A stretch of 64,000 nt of DNA from Rhizobiales bacterium GAS188 (GTDB lineage Bacteria > Pseudomonadota > Alphaproteobacteria > Rhizobiales > Beijerinckiaceae): positions 5,208,001 to 5,272,000 of the forward strand of contig FNSS01000001.1 of NCBI GenBank assembly GCA_900104855.1, read 5' to 3'. Every line of letters starts with the position of its first letter. The stretch's first letter is position 1. Below are positions 26,399-36,651 of the stretch, piece by piece. The translations under genes and the position numbers were made by a program. The notes under the pieces were generated by a model. It saw only the letters and a list, made by a program, of their open reading frames with translations, did no database searches and was not told the origin of the DNA.

Positions 26399-27397
26399 TC
26401 ATCCCTGGCCGGTCGCTGCCGCAGCCGGCTTTCGCGGCGCGCCCGGCGCTGTTGCGTCAATTTTCCATGCCTCGCCGAGCGGCACGAAGTCGAAGCCGGT
26501 CCCGTTCTGCGCCAGGCGCCCGAAGGCCGGCCGTGGGAAGTGATAAGGCGCGATGATGGCGCCGCGCTCGGCACAGTCGCGCAGCAGACGCCGGCGCGTC
26601 GCACTTGCCTGCGCCGGGTCGGCGCAGAAATTCGAGCCGAGCTCCGGCTCGCCGAGTTGCAAGGGGTGATGCAGCACATCCGCCAGGATCGCCACATCGC
26701 CTTCCGGGGTCGAGAGATGCACAGTCATCATTCCGGGCGAATGGCCGGCGGCCGGCTCGAGGCGAAGCCCCGGCGCGATCTCGCAAGGCGCGGTGACCGC
26801 CTCGTAGCGCTTGGCCTCCAGGATGGGCAGGATGCTGTCCGCGAAGGCGCCGTGCAGCGTCTGCCCGGTAGGATCGGCCGCGTGCTGCGCCTGCCAGTGG
26901 TCGAGCTCGATATGCGAGGCGAGGTAGCGGGCGCGTGGAAAGGTCGGGCGCCAACCTTGCGGGCCGCGCACCGTGTTCCAGCCCACATGATCGGCGTGCA
27001 GATGCGTGTTGACGACGATGTCGACACGCTCGGGCGCGAAGCCCAGAGCCGTGAGAACCTCGAGGAAATTGCCGGTACGGCGATGCCAGGCCGGGCGGTC
27101 GAGGCGTTCTTTGTGATTGCCGATGCCGGCATCGACCAGGGTGATCATGCCCGGCATCTCGATCAGGAAGCTGTTGAAGCTCAGCGAGATCTCGGCCCTG
27201 CCGGGATCGACGCTGCCGGCCGGCAGGCGCGCGGCGGCGCCTTGCAGCGCCGCTTCCGTGAGCGAGCCGAACAGGGCGCGCGCCGGCCAGGCGATGCCCT
27301 CGATATCGGCGATGCGATAGATTCGCGCGCCGCCGATCCGCAGAACATCGATCCCGTTCGGCGCGCCCGTGACGGCGAGGCGCTGGACGCCCGTCAT
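26399..27397 (-). CDS. Metallo-beta-lactamase-fold hydrolase
   Basis: 332 residues. Zinc-binding HLHADH at 132-137 with VVNTHLHADHVGWN, an earlier ITLVDAGIGN strand, AGHSPGMMTVHLS and ILADVLHHPLQ complete the MBL pattern. The closest general class is the MBL-fold lactonase or esterase group with an N-terminal extension. No signal peptide; cytoplasmic. In this operon it could open a lactone or lactam formed in aromatic breakdown, but the reaction is not known. Gaps to neighbours are 7 and 13 nt. Confidence 0.88.
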   Translation of the reverse strand: MTGVQRLAVTGAPNGIDVLRIGGARIYRIADIEGIAWPARALFGSLTEAALQGAAARLPAGSVDPGRAEISLSFNSFLIEMPGMITLVDAGIGNHKERLDRPAWHRRTGNFLEVLTALGFAPERVDIVVNTHLHADHVGWNTVRGPQGWRPTFPRARYLASHIELDHWQAQHAADPTGQTLHGAFADSILPILEAKRYEAVTAPCEIAPGLRLEPAAGHSPGMMTVHLSTPEGDVAILADVLHHPLQLGEPELGSNFCADPAQASATRRRLLRDCAERGAIIAPYHFPRPAFGRLAQNGTGFDFVPLGEAWKIDATAPGAPRKPAAAATGQG

Positions 27398-27410
27398 CGC
27401 CGAGCGCCCC

Positions 27411-28580
27411 TCACAGCTTGCATTGCGCCGAGTAGCTGTCGCCCTGGTTCGACATGATCTTGCGCAGCGTCTTGAGGAGCGGCTTGCCGTCGGCGCCCTT
27501 CTCGACCCTCAGCGCATACCAATCCTGGATCGGATGCTGGTTCGGGCCGAATTTGAAGGCGCCGCGCACCGATTGGAAATCGGCCTTGGCGAGCGCCAGC
27601 CGGAAGGCTTCCATGTCGTCGATCTTGCCGCCGGTCGCCTTGAGGGCCGCGGCGTAGGCGAGCCCCGTATCGTAGCCCTGGGCCGCATAATAGGTGAGCG
27701 GCCGGTTGTATTTCGCCTTCCACGCCGCCACGAACTTCGTGTTCGCCGGGTTGTCGAAGTCATAGTTCCAATGGGCAGCGACCGCGAGACCGACTGACGC
27801 TTCGCCGACCGCGTTCAGGATGACCTGGTCGGCGGAGGGTTCGGCGACCACCATCGGGATCTTCGCGCCGAGCCCTGCCTGCTGGTATTGCCGCATGAAG
27901 GCAATCCCGAGCCCGCCCGGATGGAACTGGAAGACCATGTCGGGATTGGCGGCTCGGATCTGCGCCATCTCGGCCGCGAAATCGGTCTGGTCGAGCTTGG
28001 TGTAGATCTCGCCGACGATCTCGCCCTTGAAATAACGCTTGAAGCCTGCCAGCGCATCCTTGCCGGCCTGGTAATTCGGGGCGAGGATGAAGGCGCGCTT
28101 ATAGCCGAGCTCGGTCGCGAGCTGGCCGCCGGCCTCATGCAGCGCGTCGTTCTGCCAGGAGACGACGAAGTAGTTCTTGTTGCAGTCCTTGCCGGCAAAA
28201 CCCGAGGGGGCGGCATTCGGGCTCACATAGATATCGCCCGCATCGAGGATGTCGGGCACGGTGGCGCCGGCCACATTCGAGAAGACGATGCCGGTGAACA
28301 GCTTGACCTTCTCGTTCTGGATGAGGCGCTCGGCGATCTGCTTGGCCTGCCCCGGCTTCAGGTCGTCGTCCTCGACGATCACCTGCACCGGCACACCGCC
28401 GAGCTTGCCGCCTTCCGCATCGATGGCGAGCTGGAAGCCGTCGCGGATATCCTGGCCGAGATAGCCGCCAGGGCCCGACAGCGTGGTGATCATGCCGATC
28501 TTGACCGGCTGCTGCGCCAAAGCCGGCAGCGCCGCCAGCAATGATCCTGTGAGCCCCAACAGCAAATGCAATCGTCTCAT
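27411..28580 (-). CDS. Liv-type ABC importer, substrate-binding protein
   Basis: 389 residues with a Sec signal peptide ending near LPALAQQ and GGAGG 6 nt before ATG 28580. Family marks of the Leu/Ile/Val-type receptor: VKIGMITTLSGPGGYLGQD, VEDDDLKPGQAKQIAERLI, FVVSWQNDALHEAGGQLA and a C-terminal SYSAQCKL. It supplies the LivFGMH importer in the same operon. The ligand is inferred to be kynurenine or another tryptophan-derived amino acid from the neighbouring enzymes. Confidence 0.92.
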   Translation of the reverse strand: MRRLHLLLGLTGSLLAALPALAQQPVKIGMITTLSGPGGYLGQDIRDGFQLAIDAEGGKLGGVPVQVIVEDDDLKPGQAKQIAERLIQNEKVKLFTGIVFSNVAGATVPDILDAGDIYVSPNAAPSGFAGKDCNKNYFVVSWQNDALHEAGGQLATELGYKRAFILAPNYQAGKDALAGFKRYFKGEIVGEIYTKLDQTDFAAEMAQIRAANPDMVFQFHPGGLGIAFMRQYQQAGLGAKIPMVVAEPSADQVILNAVGEASVGLAVAAHWNYDFDNPANTKFVAAWKAKYNRPLTYYAAQGYDTGLAYAAALKATGGKIDDMEAFRLALAKADFQSVRGAFKFGPNQHPIQDWYALRVEKGADGKPLLKTLRKIMSNQGDSYSAQCKL

Positions 28581-28657
28581 CTCGTCCTCCAGTTTCCGGC
28601 CGGGTTATCCCTGTTATCGATGCTTTGGCAAAGAACGCGCCCCAGGAGAAGCGCGCC

Positions 28658-30226
<1,569 letters not shown>

Positions 30227-30230
<4 letters not shown>

Positions 30231-32602
30231 GGCGTGTCCCTTCCGATCTTCCGGCCCGAGCCGGCCTGCATCGCTGTCCAAATCGTTTCGTTCGTCAGCG
30301 GCATGGCGAGATCGCGGATGCCGAACTCACCGATGCCGAACTCGCCGATGCAGAACTCTTGGAGCGCATCCATGACCGCATTGGCGATCGCCGCCGGAAT
30401 GCCGATGCAGCCGGCCTCGCCCACGCCCTTGGCGCCAAGCGCATTGGCCGGGGAGGGGGTTTCGAGCTTATCGAGCTCGACCGCTGGAACATCGCTCGCC
30501 CGCGGCACGGCGTAATCCATCAGCGAGCCGGTCACCAATTGTCCGCTTTCGTCATAGACGATGCGCTCCATCAGCGCTTCGCCGAAGCCCTGCGCCATGC
30601 CGCCGACGAGCTGGCCTTCGACCATCATCGGGTTCACTACCACGCCGGCATCGTCGACGAAGACGAGCTTGTCGATCTTCGGCACGCCGGTGTCGCGATC
30701 GATGGTCAGGCTCGCGATGCAGCAGCCGCTGCTCCAGGCCTCCCCGTCCGCATGATAGACGACCGAGGTCGAGACCGCATGGCTCTCGCGGCCATCGATG
30801 CGCGCCGTGCCGATCGTGCCTTCGGCGAGTGCCGCCCAGCTCAGGCTGCGGCCTGAGCGGTCGAGCATGACGAAGCCCTCAGGGATCGGCGCCAACCTCT
30901 CGGGCGGGCATTGCAGCATCTCGGCTGCGATCTTGCGGGCCTCCTCGCGGAAGGCCTGCGCGGCGCGCAGCATGGCGCTGCCGCCGATCGCGGTGCTTCG
31001 GCTCGCCAAGGCGCCGATCCCCGATCGCGTCGCGGCCGTGTCGCCGTGCTTGACCACGATCGTCTCGAGCGCGACGCCGAGCGTGTCGGCGGCGATCTGG
31101 GTGATCGCCGTCTCGCGACCCTGTCCTTGCGCCGTCGAGCCGGTGGCCGCCACGATCCTGCCATCGGCCGCGAGGCTGACGGTGGCGCTCTCCCAGCCAT
31201 GACCGCAAGGCTCGATATAGAGCGCAACGCCGAGGCCGCAGATCTCTCCGGCCGCACGGCGACGCTGCTGCTCCCGCCGCAGGCTGTGGTAGCGGGCGCG
31301 CTCGCAGGCTTTGTGCAGCAAGGTTGGATAATCGCCCGAATCGAGGAGCTCGCCGGTCGGCGTCGCATAGGGGAAAGGCCCGGTGATCAGGTTGCGCCGG
31401 CGCAGCTCGACCGGATCGATGCCGGTCAGGCGGGCGGCCTCATCCATCAGCCGCTCCATCAGCATCGCGCCTTCAGGGCGCCCGGCCCCGCGATAGATGC
31501 CGACCGCGGCCGTGTTCGACAACACGCCCTTGATGCCGATATCGACCGCGTCGATGCGATAGGGACCAGGCAGGATGCGGCCGGCATTGCGGGCCGGCAC
31601 CGCGGCGCTGTAGGGGAGCCAGTGGCCGAGCGGGAAGACGAGGCGGGCGCGCAGGCCGATGAGGCGCCCATCGGCCGCGACCGCGAGCTCGCCTTCGGTC
31701 GTCGCGCCGCGGCCATGGGTGGCTGCGGCGAGATCGTCGCCGCGCGCTGCGCGCCATTTCACGGGGCGGCCGAGCCGCATCGCCGCCAGGGCCACCATCG
31801 CGTCTTCGGGGAAGATCGACGCCCTGCCGCCGAAGGCGCCGCCGACATCGGGCGCGATGACGCGGATCTGCGATTCCGGCAGGTTGAGGATGCGGGCGAG
31901 ATCGTCGCGGGCCCGGTGCGGCGTCTGGGTCGACAGCCGGGCCGTCAGCTCCTGCCGGTCGTGATCCCAGCTGGCGAGCGCGGCGCGCGGCTCGAGCGGC
32001 ATCGGGGCGACGCGGGCATGGGCGACGCGCACCTTGGCGATGCAGGCCGCCGCCGCGAAGGCCGCCCCGATATCGCCGCTGTGCCAGCCTTGCGAGAAGG
32101 CCTCGTCCTCGGCGCTGCCGCTGCGCAGCTCGGTCGGGCTGATGTCGAGCTCGATCAGCCCGAGCGCGTCGCGCGCCGCCGCCGGGCTCGTGGCAATGAC
32201 CGCCGCGACCGGCTGGCCGACGGCTTCGACGCTTCCCTTGGCCAAGAGGTTGAAAGGGGGCAGGCGCAGATTGGGCACGAGCGGGTTGACCGATGCCTCG
32301 CCGACCGGGCCGAGATCGGCTGCGGTGAAGACGCCAATGACGCCGGGCGCCTCGCGTGCCGCGCCCATTTCCAGGCGCTCGATCAGGCCGCGCGCATAGG
32401 GGCTGCGCAGGAATTCGAGGTGCAGGCAGCCGGCAGGCTCGAGATCATCGACGAAGCAGCCTGCCCCGGTGACGAGGCGTGCATCTTCGAGCCGGCGCAG
32501 GCTGCGGCCGATGAAACCATCCTCGGCAAGCTTTCCTTGTGAAGGCTCGACGTCGTCTGCCTTGACTTGCTTGCGCTTCGCTTGCCGCTGCGCCGCCAAC
32601 AT
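30227..32602 (-). CDS. Xanthine dehydrogenase/CoxL-family molybdopterin-binding subunit
   Basis: 791 residues from ATG 32602, preceded by GGAGG; a GTG at 32614 is an alternative. The large catalytic subunit of a molybdenum hydroxylase: N-terminal FIGRSLRRLEDARLVTGAG, then PDVGGAFGGRASIFPED, the active-site loop IYRGAGRPEGAMLMERL (form II type), AQGQGRETAITQIAAD and the late GAKGVGEAGCIGIPAAIANA with the catalytic Glu. It hydroxylates N-heteroaromatics or aldehydes. FAD and 2Fe-2S subunits are not encoded nearby, so partners lie elsewhere. The C-terminus carries a 15-bp repeat (IGEFG motif). Confidence 0.92.
30317..30361. repeat. Three 15-bp tandem repeats in the molybdenum-hydroxylase C-terminus
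   Basis: GATGCCGAACTCACC, GATGCCGAACTCGCC and GATGCAGAACTCTTG follow one another, encoding the repeated FCIGEFGIGEFGI segment on the minus strand. The unit is a multiple of three, so the frame is kept. Confidence 0.8.
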
Positions 32603-32681
32603 GAGTTGAGCCACCTCCGCTGCGGCGATGCGCCGGGGCGCATCTGGCCGCGATCCCTAAGGTGATCGGATTTTGGCGTTG

Positions 32682-32706
32682 ATAAGACAATTGGGCTATT
32701 TCTTAT
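32682..32706. promoter_or_regulatory. Candidate LysR-type binding site in the divergent promoter region
   Basis: ATAAG (32682-32686) and CTTAT (32702-32706) form an inverted repeat with a 15-nt AT-rich spacer, between the kynurenine operon (start 32602) and the lysR gene (start 32745). LysR-type regulators commonly bind such T-N11-A-like palindromes between divergent genes. The exact site is uncertain. Confidence 0.45.
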
Positions 32707-32744
32707 TTATTGAGATGCTGGCGTTATAAACAGAACGGAGCGAT

Positions 32745-33680
32745 ATGGGCATCACCCTCAAACAGATGAAGGCCTTCATGGCGGTCGCCGATCTCGGCAG
32801 CTTCACCCGGGCGGCCGAGCGTTTGCGGGTTGCCCAACCGGCCCTCTCGCAGAATGTGCGCGAGCTCGAGGCGGAGCTCGGCATCCGTTTGCTGCACCGG
32901 ACGACGCGGCGGGTCGAGCTGACCGAGGGCGGGCGCGAATTCCAGCGCGCCGCGGCCAAGATCTTCGAGGAGCTCGATCTCGCCGTGCATCATGCGCGCG
33001 ATCTGGGCGAAAGCCGGCGTGGCCGCATCACCGTCGCGGCGCCGCCGCTGCTCGCAGCCATCATCCTGCCGCAGGCGATCCTGGATTTCCGCAACCACCA
33101 TCCGGGCGTGCAGGTGGTGCTGCACGATGCGCGCACCGATCAGATCGTCGAGCAGGTCCGCGCCGGCGAGGCCGATTGCGGCGTCGGCACCTTTCCGCCG
33201 ACCGAGGAGGGGATCACCAGGGCGGTCCTCGCTCGCGACAGCCTGATGCTGTTTTGCGGCTATGGCAGCGAGTTCCATCAGCGCGAGGAGCTTGCCTGGT
33301 CGGATCTCAAGGGCCAGCCGCTGGTGACGCTGACGCGCGAGAGCGGCATCCGCCTCCTGGTGGAGCTCGGCTTCGAGGCCGCCGAACTGCCGGTGAAGCC
33401 GGCCTTCGAGGTGTCGCAGATCACCACGGCGCTCGCGCTCGTCGAAGCTGGGCTCGGCGTCGCGGTCCTGCCCACCTATGCGCGGGCTGCGGCGCGCTAC
33501 CGCAAGGTCGTCGCGAAGCCCCTCATCCGCCCAAGTATCTCGCGCGACGTGGTGATCATCACGGCGAGCGAGCGGCCGATGTCGCCCGCCATGGCGTCCT
33601 TCTCGGGCTTCCTGCGCAAGCACACCCAGGCCCTCGTGCCGCGCGAGATCGTCGGAGAAGCCGCCGCGAGCGCGGTGTAA
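32745..33680 (+). CDS. LysR-family transcriptional regulator
   Basis: 311 residues. The N-terminal helix-turn-helix reads MKAFMAVADLGSFTRAAERL...ALSQNVRELEAELGIRL, followed by the linker helix and a periplasmic-binding-like effector domain (ITVAAPPLLAAIILPQAILD; VEAGLGVAVLPTYA). A GGAG site precedes ATG 32745. It is divergent from the kynurenine operon with 142 nt between starts, so it very probably regulates that operon, with a pathway metabolite as co-inducer (inference). Confidence 0.93.
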   Translation: MGITLKQMKAFMAVADLGSFTRAAERLRVAQPALSQNVRELEAELGIRLLHRTTRRVELTEGGREFQRAAAKIFEELDLAVHHARDLGESRRGRITVAAPPLLAAIILPQAILDFRNHHPGVQVVLHDARTDQIVEQVRAGEADCGVGTFPPTEEGITRAVLARDSLMLFCGYGSEFHQREELAWSDLKGQPLVTLTRESGIRLLVELGFEAAELPVKPAFEVSQITTALALVEAGLGVAVLPTYARAAARYRKVVAKPLIRPSISRDVVIITASERPMSPAMASFSGFLRKHTQALVPREIVGEAAASAV

Positions 33681-33845
33681 CGCGGCGCCGGGCCGAAGCT
33701 CGCCGGCTCAGCCCAATGAGCGGGAGGAGCTATGCTGCACTGCAACACCTGTTCTCCTGTTAAATACAGGCTATTTACAGGTGGGAGACCCTGCTGCACC
33801 GCAGCATCTCCAAGCGGCGCGCCGCCAAGATCCGCACCTCCCTTC

Positions 33846-33860
33846 GTTCTCATTTTGTTC
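33846..33860. promoter_or_regulatory. LexA-type SOS box (GTTC-N7-GTTC)
   Basis: GTTCTCATTTTGTTC matches the alphaproteobacterial LexA box exactly. It lies outside, and 5 bp from, the direct repeat flanking the IS1595-type element. No intact gene starts nearby in the matching position, so it may be the remains of a promoter cut off by the insertion, or fortuitous. Confidence 0.5.
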
Positions 33861-33865
33861 CAGCT

Positions 33866-33880
33866 CCGGCGTCTTGTCAA
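33866..33880 (+). repeat. Direct repeat at the left flank of the IS1595-type element
   Basis: CCGGCGTCTTGTCAA here and CCGGCATCTTGTCAA at 37650-37664 differ by one base and flank the element in direct orientation. The exact 8-bp core TCTTGTCA would match the 8-bp target duplications known for IS1595 elements. Confidence 0.65.
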
Positions 33881-33932
33881 TGTTATACTTCCCGTGCCCA
33901 CCCGCTAATGCCAGCGATACGACCAGCGAGCC

Positions 33933-34133
33933 TTACGCCTTGGGGGGTGGGTCATTTCCATGGTAGGTCGCTTTCGCGATCCAGGCCGCCGTGGCGGATT
34001 TCTCGGTCCTACCCTTCGCGTCGAACGACTCGCCCATGTAATCGCCCACCGCGATCCAAACGCTCTTGGATTGTTGAGCTACGGTTATCGTCTGGGGCTT
34101 CCCGAGCACCTTGACGATTCTCTCGCCGCTCAT
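33933..34133 (-). CDS. Small passenger protein, 66 residues, unknown
   Basis: MSGERIVKVLGKPQTITV, then SKSVWIAVGDYMGESFDAKG and SATAAWIAKATYHGN. A compact mixed alpha/beta sequence without signal or membrane segment. Its ATG overlaps the stop of the 62-residue gene by 4 nt (34130-34133), so both are translated together. Family not recognised; the coherent composition and coupling support a real gene. Confidence 0.6.
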   Translation of the reverse strand: MSGERIVKVLGKPQTITVAQQSKSVWIAVGDYMGESFDAKGRTEKSATAAWIAKATYHGNDPPPKA

Positions 34134-34318
34134 TCGCGCTTGCGCTCGGGCGGCGGCGGGTGCGCATCCTTCCCGGCTCCCGGCGCAGGCACCTCTGCTA
34201 CCCGAGAGAAAGCGCGGTCAAATGATTCGGGGCTATTGTCGGTGCCTATCTCGCGCGCGGCCTCTCGGATGCGCTTGGCGCGCTCCGAATCGCTCAATGT
34301 GTGTTTCTTGGCGGGCAC
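34130..34318 (-). CDS. Small passenger protein, 62 residues, unknown
   Basis: GTG start at 34318. Highly charged and helical: MPAKKHTLSDSERAKRIREA, then REIGTDNSPESFDRAFSRV, with a Pro-rich basic tail (PPPPERKRE). It resembles small DNA- or protein-binding accessory proteins, but no family is recognised. No clear Shine-Dalgarno site. It forms a two-gene unit with the 66-residue gene, divergent from the ParB-like gene. Confidence 0.6.
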   Translation of the reverse strand: MPAKKHTLSDSERAKRIREAAREIGTDNSPESFDRAFSRVAEVPAPGAGKDAHPPPPERKRE

Positions 34319-34413
34319 GACACTGCATTTAGGCCTACGTCTTTGACATTTTCAATGGGGCGTAGCAGCTTTCCCTCGGGGTGAAGAGCGAAATTGCCAG
34401 GGGGGCACAACAT

Positions 34414-35703
34414 ATGGCCGCACCAAAGAGATTGGACTCGGTCCCGGTCGGGCGAATTTTTCTCAACCTAAGCAATCCTCGCCACGTCGAATTTGAGACG
34501 GAGGGGCAAGCTATCGCCTTTCTCTGCGACAATGAATATGTCCATCCGCTCGCGCGGGATATAGTGATGCATGGTTTAAATCCGCTTGAAAACTTTGCCG
34601 TGATCCCTGTCGACAAGCGTAACGCGGCGGCCGGTTACTATATTGTAGAGGGAAATAGACGATTCTGCGCACTAAAGTTGCTGAGCGATCCCGATCTGGC
34701 TCCTGCCAAGCTAAGGAAATCATTCCAAAAGCTCTCGGATGAATGGGATGCGCCGCTCAAGACGGTTCCGGCTGTCTTGTTCCCCACTCTCGATGACGTA
34801 AAGGTTTGGCTCGATCGTATCCATGGCGGCCTGCAGGGTGGGATCGGCCGCAAGGAATGGAATGCCGAGCAAAAGACGCGAGCGCATGGAGAAAATAAGA
34901 ACAAGGCCGCGCAAGCTCTCCTTGACTATGCGCAAGACAGTAACATGATCTCAGAGGATGAGCGTAGAAAAAGGCTAACTACAGTTCAAAGATTCCTCAG
35001 CAACGGAGTTTTTAGAGAAACTTTGGGATTTGATCAAAACAATCCAGATGCCGTGGCAAGGACGCGTCCCGAAGCGGAATTCAACAAAATCCTAACGCGG
35101 TTTATGAGGGATATTGTCGAAGGCCAAGCCACGTCGCGAATGAATAGGGACGAGATCGTTCAGTACGCGCGCCCGCTTGCGCACCTAAGTGGGGTCACGA
35201 ACGCCCGAGTCGAGCCCGAACCGCTGCAAATCGGTTCGGGGGCGTCGAAGACGAAGAAAGATCGTCGCGCGAAGCCAGGCAAACCGGAAAAGGTGAAGCA
35301 CGTCCAGTACGAACAAGAGATTTTTGAGGCGTTGACGGGGCTTAGGAATAGCAAGCTTCGAAGCCTCTATCATTCCATTTGCGCGGTCGACCTAGATCCC
35401 CACACACCCTTGATCGCGGTAGGAGCGTGGTGCTTCTTCGAAACGCTCACTGCATGCGCGGGGCGAACCGATTCAACGAGTTTCGATAGCTTCCTCAGCA
35501 AGCAAAAGCTGCTGAGTTACGGGATAGCCGGCGATACCTTGTCTCTGAGAAATGCGCTTGGGCGGATGCGGGAATACGGGAATACCACGAAGCATCATCC
35601 GCTTGCTGCGACATTCAATGGCGACCAACTTAACAATGATATGGTCGCGCTAAAATCCGTGATCCTCAAATGCATCGAGGAAGCGGCGGCGAAGGGCTCC
35701 TAG
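34414..35703 (+). CDS. ParB/Srx-domain protein with uncharacterised C-terminal domain
   Basis: 429 residues from ATG 34414, chosen over the GTG at 34381 because AGGGGGG lies 8 nt upstream. Residues 1-110 form a ParB/sulfiredoxin-like domain with the phosphate-binding motif VEGNRRFCALKLL (Glu79 to Arg83). A middle helical segment with ENKNKAAQALLDYAQ and a Lys/Arg-rich linker (KTKKDRRAKPGKPEKVK) follow. The C-terminal 110 residues are helical, with LGRMREYGNTTKHHP, faintly HEPN-like but not matching the RNxxxH motif. ParB-fold proteins bind or cut DNA and hydrolyse CTP or ATP. It is followed after 66 nt by an adenine methylase gene. Confidence 0.85.
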   Translation: MAAPKRLDSVPVGRIFLNLSNPRHVEFETEGQAIAFLCDNEYVHPLARDIVMHGLNPLENFAVIPVDKRNAAAGYYIVEGNRRFCALKLLSDPDLAPAKLRKSFQKLSDEWDAPLKTVPAVLFPTLDDVKVWLDRIHGGLQGGIGRKEWNAEQKTRAHGENKNKAAQALLDYAQDSNMISEDERRKRLTTVQRFLSNGVFRETLGFDQNNPDAVARTRPEAEFNKILTRFMRDIVEGQATSRMNRDEIVQYARPLAHLSGVTNARVEPEPLQIGSGASKTKKDRRAKPGKPEKVKHVQYEQEIFEALTGLRNSKLRSLYHSICAVDLDPHTPLIAVGAWCFFETLTACAGRTDSTSFDSFLSKQKLLSYGIAGDTLSLRNALGRMREYGNTTKHHPLAATFNGDQLNNDMVALKSVILKCIEEAAAKGS

Positions 35704-35769
35704 AAGGCCCTGGCCGAGCGGCCTCCTATCTGGTAGGAAATGCCTCGCGATTGGGCGCGGAGCTGACGG

Positions 35770-36651
35770 ATGGCATCAGGAACATCACCACTGCGCTACC
35801 CGGGCGGTAAGGCATGCCTCTTTGAGTTGGTGTCGACGATCCTTCGCATCAATCGACTTGAGCGTGGACACTACGTGGAGCCGTATGCCGGCGGATGCGG
35901 GCTGGCGCTCGAACTCCTATTTGGGGGGCACGTCGCGGACCTTCACATCAACGATATCGATCCGTCAATTTGGGCCTTCTGGCATAGCGCTCTTGAGGAT
36001 ACCGATGCGTTGGCAGAAAAAATCCACCGCACGCCGATCACGATCCCGGAATGGAGAAAACAGAGAGAAAAATATCGCGCCCAGGATATTGGCGACCCCC
36101 TTGGGCTTGGCTTCTCCGCCTTCTTTTTGAACCGCACCAATAGATCGGGGATCATAAAGGGAGCTGGCGTCATCGGAGGTCTAGAGCAGAATGGAAATTA
36201 TAAGCTTGATTGCCGATTTAATAAGCCCGATCTAATCAGACGTATTTTACGTATAAAAAAATACAGAGATCGCATTCACTTGACACGACTGGACGCGTTG
36301 GAGTTTTTGCGTGGCCCGGGAAAGAAGCTCCCAACTAATTCATTTATGTTTATTGATCCACCCTATTTTAGAAAGGGGTCTGAGCTTTATACCAGTTTTT
36401 ACAAGGACAAAGATCATCAGGATTTAGCAAAGCAAATACTTAAATTGAAAAGTCCATGGGTTATAACTTATGATGATGATTTGGCAATTCGAATGCTTTA
36501 TCGTAATCACAGACAATTCTCATTTGATATAAACTATTCGTTGCAGGAAAAGCGCGTTGGGGCCGAGCTTCTTATTTCAAGTAAGGGTCTGCGGCTTCCA
36601 GACATCACTAGGGAAAGACAGGTAAACAGGCCGCAATATCGCGCGGCCTAG
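35770..36651 (+). CDS. D12-class (Dam-type) adenine-specific DNA methyltransferase
   Basis: 293 residues. Class D12 order is seen: the N-terminal SPLRYPGGKACLFEL, the SAM-binding YVEPYAGGCGLALELL, NDIDPSIWAFWHS, FFLNRTNRSGI and the catalytic DPPY at 196-199 (FIDPPYFRKGSELY). It methylates N6 of adenine in a short site that cannot be told from here. No matching restriction enzyme is encoded in the element. Codon use in the second half (many A/T third positions) is unlike the chromosome, pointing to transfer. The 3' end overlaps the out-of-frame tail of the transposase gene by 44 nt. Confidence 0.93.
   Translation: MASGTSPLRYPGGKACLFELVSTILRINRLERGHYVEPYAGGCGLALELLFGGHVADLHINDIDPSIWAFWHSALEDTDALAEKIHRTPITIPEWRKQREKYRAQDIGDPLGLGFSAFFLNRTNRSGIIKGAGVIGGLEQNGNYKLDCRFNKPDLIRRILRIKKYRDRIHLTRLDALEFLRGPGKKLPTNSFMFIDPPYFRKGSELYTSFYKDKDHQDLAKQILKLKSPWVITYDDDLAIRMLYRNHRQFSFDINYSLQEKRVGAELLISSKGLRLPDITRERQVNRPQYRAA

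Noticed and set aside
33497-33901. Minus-strand frame running from the LexA-type box into the lysR gene
   Set aside because: Mostly antisense to lysR; the part outside could be a relic of an interrupted gene but shows no motif.
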